This document shows positions 10,185 through 18,838 of a DNA stretch of 47,953 nt, piece after piece; the stretch's first letter is position 1, and each line of letters starts with the position of its first letter. The notes beneath the pieces were generated by a model. That model saw only the letters and a list, made by a program, of their open reading frames with translations. It had not been told where the DNA came from and made no database searches. The translations under genes were made by a program, and so were the position numbers. The DNA comes from an uncultured Collinsella sp. (GTDB lineage: Bacteria > Actinomycetota > Coriobacteriia > Coriobacteriales > Coriobacteriaceae), in NCBI GenBank assembly GCA_902494035.1, contig CABURV010000004.1, positions 1 to 47,953 on the forward strand. Direction: 5' to 3'.

Positions 10185-11390
10185 ATGACCGCAACTGCAC
10201 CCGCAGCACCCGCTAAGGTGTACTTCACCAACCTGCGCACGCATGCTCGCGAGAGCCAGCTTGACAAGCTCAAGCGCCTCATCCGTCACGCCGGTATCGA
10301 GCAGATCGACTTTGAGAACAAGTTCGTCGCCATCAAGATTCACTTTGGCGAGTTGGGCAACCTGAGCTTTTTGCGCCCCAACTACGCCCGCGCCGTCGCG
10401 GATGTCGTGAAGGAGCTGGGCGGCAAGCCCTTCCTCACCGACTGCAATACGCTCTATGTCGGTAGCCGCAAAAACGCGCTCGAGCACATCGATACCGCCT
10501 ACCAGAACGGCTTTACCCCGTATGCCACGGGTTGCCAGATCATCATTGCCGACGGCCTCAAGGGCACCGACGAGGCACTCGTTCCGGTCGAGGGCGGCGA
10601 GTACGTGCACGAGGCCAAGATCGGTCAGGCGCTCATGGATGCCGATATCGTGATCAGCCTCACCCACTTTAAGGGTCATGAGCAGGCCGGTTTTGGCGGC
10701 GCCATGAAGAACCTGGGCATGGGAGGCGGCAGCCGTGCCGGCAAGATGGAGCAGCATGCCGCCGGCAAGCCGAACGTCTCGACCGAGCACTGCGTTGGCT
10801 GCCGTGCCTGCGAAAAGATCTGCGCGCACGACGCTGTCTCGTTCAACGACACCCGCGAGCGCGAGCTTGCCAGCGGCGCTACTCGCACGGTGCACGTGGC
10901 CACCATCGACCACGATCGCTGCGTGGGCTGCGGACGCTGCATTGCGGCATGCAACCAGGATTGCATCAAGCCCGGCTATGACGCCGCGGCCGACGTGCTC
11001 AACTGTAAAATCGCTGAGTACACCAAGGCCGTTGTCGACGGCCGCCCGAGCTTCCATATCTCGCTTGCCATGGATATCAGCCCCAACTGCGATTGCCATC
11101 CCGAAAACGACACGCCTATCGTCAACGATATCGGCATGTTCGCGAGCTTCGACCCGGTCGCCATCGACCAGGCCTGCGCCGATGCTGTCATGGCATCCGA
11201 GCCGCTGCCCAACACCGAGCTCACCGATAGCGCGGCCAAGATGGAGCACAACCACGAGCATCTGGAGGGCGAGCAGGCCAAGGACCCCTTCTGCATCACG
11301 CATCCCGACACCGACTGGCGCGTGTGCATCGCGCACGCCGAGAAGATCGGCCTGGGCACGAGCAAGTACGAGCTTATCGAGGTCAAGTAA
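10185..11390 (+). CDS. DUF362 protein with two 4Fe-4S ferredoxin motifs
   Basis: This 401-residue protein combines a DUF362 domain (residues 1 to about 190 and resuming in the C-terminal part) with an inserted ferredoxin domain. Two cluster-binding motifs are visible: Cys203, 206, 209 and 213 (CVGCRACEKIC) and Cys246, 249, 252 and 256 (CVGCGRCIAAC). Proteins of this kind are common in anaerobes and annotated as iron-sulfur or uncharacterised; the reaction is unknown, probably electron transfer to a partner. The C-terminal part (about residue 300 onward) is rich in His and Asp (CDCHPENDTP, MEHNHEHLEG), which may bind metal. The start has GAGGGG eight bases upstream. It is monocistronic, ending at a bidirectional terminator. 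Confidence 0.88.
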   Translation: MTATAPAAPAKVYFTNLRTHARESQLDKLKRLIRHAGIEQIDFENKFVAIKIHFGELGNLSFLRPNYARAVADVVKELGGKPFLTDCNTLYVGSRKNALEHIDTAYQNGFTPYATGCQIIIADGLKGTDEALVPVEGGEYVHEAKIGQALMDADIVISLTHFKGHEQAGFGGAMKNLGMGGGSRAGKMEQHAAGKPNVSTEHCVGCRACEKICAHDAVSFNDTRERELASGATRTVHVATIDHDRCVGCGRCIAACNQDCIKPGYDAAADVLNCKIAEYTKAVVDGRPSFHISLAMDISPNCDCHPENDTPIVNDIGMFASFDPVAIDQACADAVMASEPLPNTELTDSAAKMEHNHEHLEGEQAKDPFCITHPDTDWRVCIAHAEKIGLGTSKYELIEVK

Positions 11391-11436
11391 CACCTGTCTA
11401 TTGGACATATCAAGCGCTTTTGTAGCGCAACGTTAG

Positions 11437-11478
11437 CAAAAGCCGCCCGTGAGCACAGTGCCCACGGGCGGCTTTTTG
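11437..11478. terminator. Bidirectional terminator between convergent genes
   Basis: An 11-bp stem (AGCCGCCCGTG with CACGGGCGGCT) has AAAA before and TTTTT after it. It can serve both the DUF362 gene and the opposing hydrolase gene. Confidence 0.9.
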
Positions 11479-11522
11479 GAAGTGCTAGGGGGTCAGATAG
11501 ACCAGTAAACCGTACTATTTGC

Positions 11523-12488
11523 CTAAAAATTCTTGTCGAGGAAGTCGTCGACCGTGTTCCAGTAGAGCTCGGGGTCAACTTGCGCACTCTTGGCGTGGGT
11601 GGCGCCATGAATGGTGAGCTTTTGCTTGACCTTGCTGGCGCACGCGTCGTAGTTTTGGTCGAGCATGCTGTACGGTACAAAGGTGTCCTGGTCGCCGTGG
11701 ATAAAAAGCATGGGAACCGTCGCGTGTTTGAGTTGCTCCACACTGCTCGCCTTATGAAAGTCGTAGCCCGCACGCACGTTGCACACCAAGTTTGCTACAT
11801 CGAGCAAGGGAAAGCTGGGCAGGCCGAACACATCCTTGAGCTGCAGAGAAAACTCGTCCCAAACACTCGTATAACCGCAGTCTTCGATAATGCATTTCAC
11901 GTTTGCGGGCAGAGATTCCCCCGCGACGTTCATGGCGGTCGCCGCACCCATCGACTCGCCAAAGACCAGGATGCGCGCCTTGGGGTCAGCCTGAACGATT
12001 CGCTCGATCCATGCGACGACATCGAGGCGCTCGGGCCAGCCCATGCCGATATAGTCGCCGCCGGAGCGCTCGTGGGCGCGGGCGGCGGGTGCGAGTACGT
12101 TCATGCCGCGGTCGTGGAATCGCTTGACGTATCGGGCCATACCGATGGGCTCGTTGGTATATCCATGCAGGCAGATGGCGTAGTCGTGCGTGCTCTCCGA
12201 CGCAGCAAAATACCAGGCGGCAAGCTCGGTCCCGTCGTCCGCGGTGAGGCTGCTGCTCTCGCGGTTTTCCTTAAACCACGCCCGCGCATCGCTCTCCTCG
12301 GCGTCCATCTGCTCGCCTTTTTCGGTGTCCTTGCCGTCCTGCATCATCTTCATGGTGTACGGAGCACGCGGGTTCAGGGCAAAGTCAAACAAAAAGTTGC
12401 CGGCAAATCCGAGCACCGCGGCAATGAACACCGTGGCAACGGCCAGACCGATCTTGAGCCCTCGGTGGGGGCGTGTTTTTTGAGCCAT
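11523..12488 (-). CDS. Membrane-anchored alpha/beta hydrolase
   Basis: This 321-residue protein has a single N-terminal membrane segment (about residues 12-36, IGLAVATVFIAAVLGFAG) and an extracytoplasmic alpha/beta hydrolase domain. The catalytic triad can be read as Ser179 in the elbow GESMGA, Asp268 in HGDQDTFVP and His298 in GATHAKS; the oxyanion-hole region is LHGYTNEP. It resembles the YqkD/YfhR serine-hydrolase group (peptidase S9-like, DUF1749-like). The substrate is unknown. The ATG has GAGGAG upstream. It stands alone, diverging from the hemolysin III-like gene. Confidence 0.88.
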   Translation of the reverse strand: MAQKTRPHRGLKIGLAVATVFIAAVLGFAGNFLFDFALNPRAPYTMKMMQDGKDTEKGEQMDAEESDARAWFKENRESSSLTADDGTELAAWYFAASESTHDYAICLHGYTNEPIGMARYVKRFHDRGMNVLAPAARAHERSGGDYIGMGWPERLDVVAWIERIVQADPKARILVFGESMGAATAMNVAGESLPANVKCIIEDCGYTSVWDEFSLQLKDVFGLPSFPLLDVANLVCNVRAGYDFHKASSVEQLKHATVPMLFIHGDQDTFVPYSMLDQNYDACASKVKQKLTIHGATHAKSAQVDPELYWNTVDDFLDKNF

Positions 12489-12674
12489 TAGTCGCTCTCC
12501 TCTAAGATGTTAATACATCAACATTTAAAACAAGCGCATTATGGACGTTCGCCGTTGATGCGTCAACAAGCAAAGAATGGGTAAACAAAGGGTCACGTAA
12601 GGTGCAAATTTCGCACGTATCCAGACGCTTTGATATAGTGTTGAGAACCATTTACGTTGGAGGATGTAACCGGC

Positions 12675-13358
12675 ATGTCCGATTCGAGCGACAGTTCCAA
12701 GCCGCGACCTAAGGCCGCGGCCGTTCCGCAGTACACGGTGGGCGAGGAGATTATGAACTCCGTCACCCATGGTGTCGGATGCCTGCTGGGTATTGCAGGC
12801 CTCGTGCTTCTGATCGTATTCGCTGCCCTGCGCGGCGGAGGCCCGGCCCACATGGCTGCGGCGATCGTCTATGGCGTCAGTATCATCCTCGAATACTTGG
12901 CCTCCACGCTTTACCACGCGATTCAGCCCGCGGGTGCCAAGCGCGTGTTTCGCATCATCGACCACAGCTGCATCTACCTGCTCATAGCCGGCAGCTATAC
13001 GCCGTTTTGCCTTATCACGCTGGCGAACGACGGCGGGGCCATACTGTTCTTTGCCGTGTGGGCCATCGCCATCATCGGCATAGCACTCGAGTGCTTTTTG
13101 CGCGAGCGTCAGCCACACTGGGTAAGCGGCTTGGTCTACCTGCTGATGGGCTGGCTTGTCGTCTTTAAGCTGCCCGCGCTTGTGGCGCTGCTGAACCCCG
13201 TCGCGCTTGCCCTGCTCGCCGTCGGCGGCGTGTGTTATACCGTGGGCGTGCCGTTCTATATCGCCAAAAACGTGCGCTATCTGCACAGTGTTTTCCACTT
13301 GTGGGTGCTTGCCGGCAGCATCTTCCAGTTCATGGCAGTGATCCTCTTCGTAATCTAG
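12675..13358 (+). CDS. Hemolysin III / TrhA family membrane protein
   Basis: This 227-residue protein belongs to the hemolysin III (YqfA/TrhA, PAQR-related) family. After a short hydrophilic Ser/Lys/Pro-rich N-terminus it shows seven hydrophobic segments and the family motifs: GEEIMNSVTHGVG near the start with the conserved His, STLYHA, and RIIDHSCIYLLIAGSYTP with conserved Asp-His. PAQR-type proteins have a metal-bound amidase-like site formed by such His and Asp residues. The physiological role in bacteria is linked to membrane energetics and lipid homeostasis. ATG chosen because GGAGG lies at a good distance; an in-frame TTG is six codons upstream. Confidence 0.9.
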   Translation: MSDSSDSSKPRPKAAAVPQYTVGEEIMNSVTHGVGCLLGIAGLVLLIVFAALRGGGPAHMAAAIVYGVSIILEYLASTLYHAIQPAGAKRVFRIIDHSCIYLLIAGSYTPFCLITLANDGGAILFFAVWAIAIIGIALECFLRERQPHWVSGLVYLLMGWLVVFKLPALVALLNPVALALLAVGGVCYTVGVPFYIAKNVRYLHSVFHLWVLAGSIFQFMAVILFVI

Positions 13359-13472
13359 CGATCGCGCCTGTGCCCGCGGACCCATCCAGGCGGCCGCCGG
13401 GCGCAACTGCCCTATCCGTCGCCTACGCCTGCTACCTAACGTCCCGAATCTTGGAGGTTCGAGAAACTCCCG

Positions 13473-14846
13473 ATGGACATAACCATCTCTCTTATTACCA
13501 CGCTCGTCCTGACGCTTATCAACGGCTACTTCTCCATGTCCGAGATGGCTCTCACCACGGCTAAGCGCGCCGTGTTGGAGCACGATGCCGAGGAGGGCGA
13601 TAAGCGCGCCGAGCGCGCCGTCCAGCTCGCTGCCGACTCCGATCAGCTGTTGGCCACCATCCAGGTCGCCATCACGCTCGTGGGCTTCGCCTCATCCGCC
13701 GTTGCCTCGACGAGCCTGTCCGACCCGCTTGCCACATGGCTCATGAGCTTTGGCATCGCGCCGCTTTCCGCCATCGCGCGCGGCCTGGCGCCGGTCATCA
13801 TCACCGTCGCCGTCGCCTTTGTGTCCATCGTGATCGGCGAGCTCGTGCCCAAACGCATCGGCCTCGCTAACGCCGAGGGCGTATCCAAGCAGGTCGTGGG
13901 GCCGCTTTCCGTGTTCCAAAAGATCGCCCGCCCGCTCGTGTGGCTGACCGGTGCCTGCTCCGATGGCCTGGCCCGCATCCTGCGCATCAAGAGCGCCGAT
14001 GATCGCCAGAACGTCTCGGAGGAAGAGATCAAGTACATGGTCTCGGAGCAGGACGACCTGCTCGACGAGGAAAAGCGCATGATCCACGAGATCTTCGACC
14101 TGGGCGACACCGTGGCTCGCGAGGTCATGGTGCCGCGCGTGGACACCACCATGTGCGAGGACGACGAGACGGTCGCCGACGTGCTGTCCACCATGCGCCA
14201 GACCGGCTTCAGCCGCATCCCCGTCTATCACGAGGACCCCGACAACGTCGCGGGCATCGCGCACATCAAGGACCTGATCCAGCCCGCGCTCGACGGCAAG
14301 GGCGACCAGCCCATCGCCGATTATCTGCGCGACGCCACCTTTGTGCCCGACACCAAGGACATCCTGCCGTTGCTGTCCGAGATGCAGACCTCGCACGACC
14401 AGATCGTGGTCGTCGTGGACGAGTACGGCGGCACGGCCGGCATCATCACCATCGAAGATATCGTCGAGGAGATTGTCGGCGAGATCGAGGACGAGTTCGA
14501 TCCCGACAACAAGTACCTCACGCGCCTTTCGCGCCGTGAGTGGCTTGTCGATGGGCGTTTTTCGTGCGATGACGCGATTGAGCTTGGTTGGCCGCTCGAG
14601 GAAAGCGATGATTATGAGACCATCGCCGGCTGGATTTTGGAGCTTTGCGACTCGGTGCCCGACATCGGAGAGGTGTTTGAGGTCGCGGGGTACAAGTTCA
14701 AGGTACAGTCGATGCGTGGCCAGCGCATCTCGCTCATTCGCGTGATCGCTCCGGCCGAAACCGATAAGAAGGATTCCGAGTCCTCGGCAGAGAAGCCGGC
14801 GGCGTCGGGTGCGGGCTCTGCGGATCCGCACGATGGCGACGAGTAG
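13473..14846 (+). CDS. CNNM/CorC-type transporter (DUF21-CBS-CBS-CorC_HlyC)
   Basis: This 457-residue protein has the full CNNM layout: a DUF21 membrane domain (residues 1 to about 190; NGYFSMSEMALTTAKR is the conserved first-helix region), a pair of CBS domains (about 215-335, beginning VMVPRVDTTMCEDDE), and a CorC_HlyC domain at about 350-430, with a hydrophilic Ser/Ala tail. Members of the family transport magnesium (CorC/CNNM) and are often misnamed hemolysins. A magnesium locus lies 4 kb downstream. GGAGG is present about 15 bases before the ATG, a rather long spacing. Confidence 0.9.
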   Translation: MDITISLITTLVLTLINGYFSMSEMALTTAKRAVLEHDAEEGDKRAERAVQLAADSDQLLATIQVAITLVGFASSAVASTSLSDPLATWLMSFGIAPLSAIARGLAPVIITVAVAFVSIVIGELVPKRIGLANAEGVSKQVVGPLSVFQKIARPLVWLTGACSDGLARILRIKSADDRQNVSEEEIKYMVSEQDDLLDEEKRMIHEIFDLGDTVAREVMVPRVDTTMCEDDETVADVLSTMRQTGFSRIPVYHEDPDNVAGIAHIKDLIQPALDGKGDQPIADYLRDATFVPDTKDILPLLSEMQTSHDQIVVVVDEYGGTAGIITIEDIVEEIVGEIEDEFDPDNKYLTRLSRREWLVDGRFSCDDAIELGWPLEESDDYETIAGWILELCDSVPDIGEVFEVAGYKFKVQSMRGQRISLIRVIAPAETDKKDSESSAEKPAASGAGSADPHDGDE

Positions 14847-14870
14847 GGCAAGGAAGAGTAGGGGAGAGTT

Positions 14871-15704
14871 ATGGCAGGCCTGTTCAACATCCTTAAGGTC
14901 ACCGTCGGCGAGGACAAGATTTGCGCGCACGTGCTGGTGAACCCCGGCATGCCGCTCATGACCTCGGAGGATATCGAGGCCACGGCGCGCGTGTACTACC
15001 TGGTGCCCGCGATTGCCAAGCATCTGTGCCTGGGCGATTCGGGCCGCGAGTTCCAGGACTGCATGGGTCAGACCGAGCTTTGCCACCTGCTGGAGCACGT
15101 GACGGTCGAGCTCATGAACGAGACCGGTCTTGCCGGCAGCATCTCGTGCGGTCGCACCCGCGTGAGCGAGCATGACGAGCGTGTCTTTGAGGTCGAGCTT
15201 TCGTGTCCCGACGATGCGTTGGCCATCGGCACGCTGTCGTCGGCGACCTTTATGATGGACTGGGCGTACCTGCATGCCGATCAGCCGGCCCCCGACGTGG
15301 AAGGCACGGTCGCGGGCCTGCGCAACCTGGTGCTGGGCATGCGTGCCGAGGCCGAGGGCAAGGACCCGCACGAGGCCGTTGCCGCTGCGAACGGCGAGGA
15401 CGTGGCCGAGGATGCGCCCGAGGGCGACGCTCCTGCCGATGCCGACACTGAACCTGTTGCCGAGGCGCCTGCTGAGCCCGAGCCTGCGGAGCCCCAAGGC
15501 GTCCCGAGCTTTGACGACGAGCCGCAGATGCCAATCGATACCGAGGGTGTGGTCGCCGAGAACCACGAGGCCCCCGCGGCCGTCTTTGGCGGTGCGGCAA
15601 CGGCCCCGTCCGGCTCGGCGCACGAGGGCAACCTGCCGCTCGTCGATGGCGCCGGCGAGAATCCGGCCGCCACGGTCGCCATGCCTGCTATGCCGCAGGA
15701 GTAG
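14871..15704 (+). CDS. Stand-alone protein resembling the N domain of cyanophycin synthetase
   Basis: This 277-residue protein has a folded N-terminal part (residues 1-160) and a low-complexity Ala/Glu/Pro/Asp-rich tail. The block HLLEHVTVELMNETGLAG followed by SCGRTR resembles the cyanophycin synthetase N-domain block HVVEHVALELQ...G...FGRTR (recalled from family knowledge, not searched). It contains HxxEH at residues 72-76, an inverted-zincin signature. In some cyanophycin synthetases the N domain is a metallopeptidase-like site that trims polymer to primers. No ATP-grasp or Mur-ligase domain follows here and no cyanophycin gene is in the window. It sits between the CNNM gene and the YtxH gene. 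The function is therefore open: a peptidase-like enzyme or a scaffold. Database annotation would probably be hypothetical protein. Confidence 0.8.
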   Translation: MAGLFNILKVTVGEDKICAHVLVNPGMPLMTSEDIEATARVYYLVPAIAKHLCLGDSGREFQDCMGQTELCHLLEHVTVELMNETGLAGSISCGRTRVSEHDERVFEVELSCPDDALAIGTLSSATFMMDWAYLHADQPAPDVEGTVAGLRNLVLGMRAEAEGKDPHEAVAAANGEDVAEDAPEGDAPADADTEPVAEAPAEPEPAEPQGVPSFDDEPQMPIDTEGVVAENHEAPAAVFGGAATAPSGSAHEGNLPLVDGAGENPAATVAMPAMPQE

Positions 15705-15759
15705 ACTCACTCGCTTATCACCATCATGTACCTGCGCTTTTACCGTACGCAGATGAGCG

Positions 15760-15790
15760 CGACGGCAAGTGTTGCGCTGCGGGTATAATG
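15760..15790 (+). promoter_or_regulatory. Possible promoter (TATAAT) for YtxH operon
   Basis: A perfect TATAAT lies at 15784-15789, about 50 bases before the YtxH start. No good -35 hexamer is seen at the usual distance, so this rests on the -10 box alone. Confidence 0.4.
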
Positions 15791-15840
15791 GACAGCATTC
15801 AAACGGTGGGCATCGAGGTGCCCGCAGGAGAGGAATGATC

Positions 15841-16230
15841 ATGGGAAAGACTTTCAGCTTTGTTTCCGGTGCGCTCTTTGGTGCTGCCGCCGGCGCTATC
15901 ATCGGCGTTGCTCTGGCCCCGCGCTCGGGTGCCGAGACCCGCGCCATGGCCGCCGATATCGCCAACGACGCCTGGGACAACATGCGTGACACCTACGAGC
16001 ACAGTGCCGAGGAGGCTCGTGCCGCGGTCAACGACTTTGGTCCGATGGTCGACGCCAAGACCGATGACCTGCGTGCCAAGGTCGACCTGGCCCGCGAGCG
16101 CATGGACCAGCTTCGCGAGCAACTCAACGACGCCATCTCGGGTGGCAACGTGACGCCCGCTGCCGACGTCGTGGTCGAGAACGTCACCGAGGCCGGCACC
16201 GAGGCCACGGAGTCCTCGACCGAGGCATAA
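15841..16230 (+). CDS. YtxH-like small membrane-anchored protein
   Basis: This 129-residue protein starts with a glycine-zipper membrane segment (FVSGALFGAAAGAIIGVALA) followed by PRSGAETR, the hallmark of the YtxH family, and then a long charged helix predicted to form a coiled coil (about residues 40-105). The family is linked to general stress and envelope functions but has no defined reaction. The ATG at MGKTFSF follows GGAGAGGA; the open frame upstream is non-coding. Its TAA stop shares a base with the next ATG, so the two proteins are translationally coupled. Confidence 0.85.
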   Translation: MGKTFSFVSGALFGAAAGAIIGVALAPRSGAETRAMAADIANDAWDNMRDTYEHSAEEARAAVNDFGPMVDAKTDDLRAKVDLARERMDQLREQLNDAISGGNVTPAADVVVENVTEAGTEATESSTEA

Positions 16231-16985
16231 TGCGCGCAGGGGATTTTGTCGGCGTCAAGGTTTATCGTAAGCCTGCCGAAGACAAGCGCACCAAAAAGGA
16301 CGGCACGCCGCGCAGCCCTAAAAAGCTCGGCAAGATTCACTTTCCCGTCTTTACCCCGGGCGGCACGCGCGTGGTGGGCTTTATGGTCCGCCAGTCCGAT
16401 ATCGCGGGTATGATCGAGCGCCCCGACCGATTTGTGGCGCTCGATGCCATCGGCGTCTATGAGGGTGCTGTCGCGGTCGACGACGTCAAGGGCACCTACG
16501 ATGCCGCCGCGGCCAAGCGCCTCGATATCAACCTGGACGATTGCATCATCTGGGTTGGCATGGACGTGCGCACGGAATCGGGCGATGTCGTGGGCTACTG
16601 CTCGGACGTTGAGTTCAAGCCGCGCTCGGGTATTGTGCAGACGTTCTACGTGACCGCCGGTGCCGCTTCGAGCGTGCTGGTGGGCGACACGCAGGTGCCG
16701 CCGACGATGCTGCGCGGCTACGAGAACGGCGCGATGATTGTCTCGGACGAGGTCAAGGCGCTCGGGTATTCGGGCGGCGCGGCCGCTAAGGCTGCCGAGG
16801 CCAGTGTCGTGGTGGGCGATAAGGTCAAGAAGGGCGCCAAGGTGCTCGATGACAAGGGATCGGTCGCCGTGGACAAGGGCAGCCGCGCACTGGGCAAGCA
16901 GCTCGGCAAGACGCGCGGTATGTTCAAGGCCTTTAAGGACGAATATCAAAAGGCGAGCGGGGGCTCGTCAAAAGCTAGCAAATAG
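16230..16985 (+). CDS. PRC-barrel domain protein
   Basis: This 251-residue soluble protein carries PRC-barrel-like beta segments: one near the N-terminus (GDFVGVKVYRK, then KLGKIHFPVF) and one near residues 105-150 (DVRTESGDVVGYCSDVEFK). The C-terminal 80 residues are Lys/Ala/Gly-rich and probably helical (KAAEASVVVGDKVKKGAKVL). PRC barrels commonly bind partners or RNA. Its start overlaps the YtxH stop (TAATG), suggesting the two act together. An N-terminal PRC-like segment also begins the MgtE-like protein 2 kb downstream, so a common theme is possible. No catalytic site is visible. Confidence 0.75.
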   Translation: MRAGDFVGVKVYRKPAEDKRTKKDGTPRSPKKLGKIHFPVFTPGGTRVVGFMVRQSDIAGMIERPDRFVALDAIGVYEGAVAVDDVKGTYDAAAAKRLDINLDDCIIWVGMDVRTESGDVVGYCSDVEFKPRSGIVQTFYVTAGAASSVLVGDTQVPPTMLRGYENGAMIVSDEVKALGYSGGAAAKAAEASVVVGDKVKKGAKVLDDKGSVAVDKGSRALGKQLGKTRGMFKAFKDEYQKASGGSSKASK

Positions 16986-17006
16986 CGACGTACCAAATGA
17001 TGGGAG

Positions 17007-17043
17007 GCGAGCCGGAGACATGTTGCTCCGGCTCGCTGTGTTT
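17007..17043 (+). terminator. Probable terminator after PRC-barrel gene
   Basis: An 11-bp perfect stem (GCGAGCCGGAG with CTCCGGCTCGC) is followed by TGTGTTT, a weak U-tract. It sits just before the ribosome-binding site of the NodB-like gene. Confidence 0.6.
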
Positions 17044-17057
17044 ATGGGGGAGGGCAC

Positions 17058-18464
17058 ATGCGCCAAAACGGATCTAACTTAAACGGGCACTCGGGTGCGC
17101 GTCCGACGGCGCGCCGCGACCTGGGGCAGCTGCCCAGCGGTCAGCGTCGACGTCGCCGTAGGCCCGGCGCGATGTACCTCAACCATAGCCGTGGGTTTAG
17201 CGATCGCAGCGCGCGCATCGGCAACGGTCGCTCGCCGCGTCGACCGTCCCGTCTGCCCTATGCGCTCATCGCCGTGGGTTGCGCGCTCGTGCTGTTTATC
17301 GCTGCCGTCGTGGGCTACGTCAACCGCAGCGTGGACGTGGAGCTCAACGGGCAAAAGACCGCGGTGCGCGTGGGCTCTACGTTGCAGAATCTTATCGACG
17401 ATCAAAGCCTGACCGAAACGTACGACGCCGGCGATCTGCTGGCCGTCGACGACAGCGTGCTTAAGCGCCATGGCGGCGAAAAGCTGTCGGTGAAGGTCGA
17501 CGGCAAGCGCGTGAAGCAAGGCAAATGGGATAGTCGCGAGCTTGCAGGTGGCGAGAAGGTGACGGTCAAGGACGGCCGCAACGTGTACGAAAAGCACGAG
17601 GTCCAGGCCACGACTATCGAGCCAAAGCTTAAGGTCGAGGGCACGGGTGCCATTGAGTATGTCAAAACCTGGGGCGTTCAGGGTCGCTCCGAGGTATGGG
17701 TCGGCGAGCAGTCGGGCAAGACGCAGGACCGCGGCGAGGTCGTGCCCGCCACCGACTGCGTGGTCGAGTGCGCAAGCGTAGCACCCAAGGGCAACGAAAA
17801 GTACGTGGCCCTGACATTTGACGAGGGTCCGAGCGGCGCTACCAAGCAGATCTTGCAGGTGCTCAAGGAAAAGGGCGTCACGGCGACGTTCTTCCTTTCG
17901 GGCGATGCGGCCGAGGCCTCGCCCGCTACTGCCAAAGCGATTGTCGATGCCGGGTGCGAGGTCGGCTCCAACAGCTACAGCGATGATTCGCTCAAGGGCG
18001 AGGATCGTGAGACGGTGCGCAAGCAGATCACAAAGGGCACCGAAGCAATTAAGTCGGCGACCGGCGTCGAGACGATGTTGCTGCGTGCCCCCTACGCCGC
18101 GTTTGACGAGCAAAACTGGATCGACTCGATGGACCTGGTGTCCGCCGTGGTTTCGTGGAATATCGATTCGGGCGACTGGCTGCTCAACGGCGCTGACGAG
18201 CAAGTATCGACCGTGCTCGACTCGATGACGCCGGGCAATATTGTGCTGCTCACCGATAGTGATGAGTGCGCCGAGCAGACGCTCGAGGCGCTGCCGCAGA
18301 TTATCGATGGCCTTGTCGCCGACGGCTACAAGATCGTGACGCTCAGCGATCTGGTTAAGACGGACACGGCATTGAGCAAAAAGCTCACCTCGCTCACCAA
18401 GGTTTCCATGCCCAAAAACGCCGTGTTCCCCCAACTCCCCGAGGACGACGACACCACAGAGTAG
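17058..18464 (+). CDS. NodB-like polysaccharide deacetylase homologue with degenerate active site
   Basis: This 468-residue protein has a basic cytoplasmic N-terminus (Arg/Gly-rich, residues 1-75), one membrane segment (LIAVGCALVLFIAAVVGYV), an extracytoplasmic beta-rich linker with ubiquitin-like/G5-related repeats (about 90-240) and a NodB fold at about 250-450. The usual TFDDGP is TFDEGP; the metal-binding motif NHTxxH is replaced by SNSYSD, losing both His; RAPY and the DSGDW motif are kept; the final LLHD is LLTD, losing the last His. It is therefore probably not an active metal-dependent deacetylase and may instead bind peptidoglycan or glycan. GGGGAGG precedes the ATG. Confidence 0.87.
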   Translation: MRQNGSNLNGHSGARPTARRDLGQLPSGQRRRRRRPGAMYLNHSRGFSDRSARIGNGRSPRRPSRLPYALIAVGCALVLFIAAVVGYVNRSVDVELNGQKTAVRVGSTLQNLIDDQSLTETYDAGDLLAVDDSVLKRHGGEKLSVKVDGKRVKQGKWDSRELAGGEKVTVKDGRNVYEKHEVQATTIEPKLKVEGTGAIEYVKTWGVQGRSEVWVGEQSGKTQDRGEVVPATDCVVECASVAPKGNEKYVALTFDEGPSGATKQILQVLKEKGVTATFFLSGDAAEASPATAKAIVDAGCEVGSNSYSDDSLKGEDRETVRKQITKGTEAIKSATGVETMLLRAPYAAFDEQNWIDSMDLVSAVVSWNIDSGDWLLNGADEQVSTVLDSMTPGNIVLLTDSDECAEQTLEALPQIIDGLVADGYKIVTLSDLVKTDTALSKKLTSLTKVSMPKNAVFPQLPEDDDTTE

Positions 18465-18838
18465 TCATCGGAGACGTGCTTAAACGACTGGTCGTTTAGG
18501 GCGGTCTTAATCGCTTTGTCCCACTGTGCTCATCCGGCTCTATGTCACGGATGCGTCAGCGTTTGGTATGCCTGCAATGTGCAGGGCATAAATTCGGTGC
18601 CGCAGCGCGATGCTGATGCTATAGTTACTGCGGTTAATGAGGGTCAAGAGAAAGGTTACAGGTGAAATCCAAACCTCGACCATACAGTCGATGACCCCAT
18701 GCAGGTGCTTTCTGCGCGTGCACGGGGTGTGAGCGCCGAGCGGCGTGCCGCCCGCGCATGCGTATACATATCTAAAAGTCCACGGATTGCGTGCCGGCAT
18801 GGTCACGCGGTCCGCAGGAATAATGATGGGGAGCACCA
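18465..18838 (+). other. 374-bp non-coding leader upstream of magnesium genes
   Basis: No gene is seen. The sequence can form several stems: CCTGCA/TGCAGG at 18571-18585, TCGAC/GTCGA at 18676-18691, and a 10-bp stem (one G-U) ACCCCATGCA/TGCACGGGGT at 18694-18728. GGGTCA at 18641 could pair with TGACCC at 18692 and compete with the last stem. This looks like a regulatory leader RNA, but I could not match it to the M-box or yybP-ykoY consensus. Confidence 0.4.

Noticed and set aside
13692..15992. A 766-residue open frame antisense to the CNNM and CphA-like genes
   Set aside because: It is a shadow of real genes; composition is His/Arg/Gly-rich and no motif is present.
18465..18838. M-box or yybP-ykoY riboswitch upstream of the magnesium genes
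   Set aside because: I could not find the conserved core blocks of either class, so only an unassigned leader is reported.
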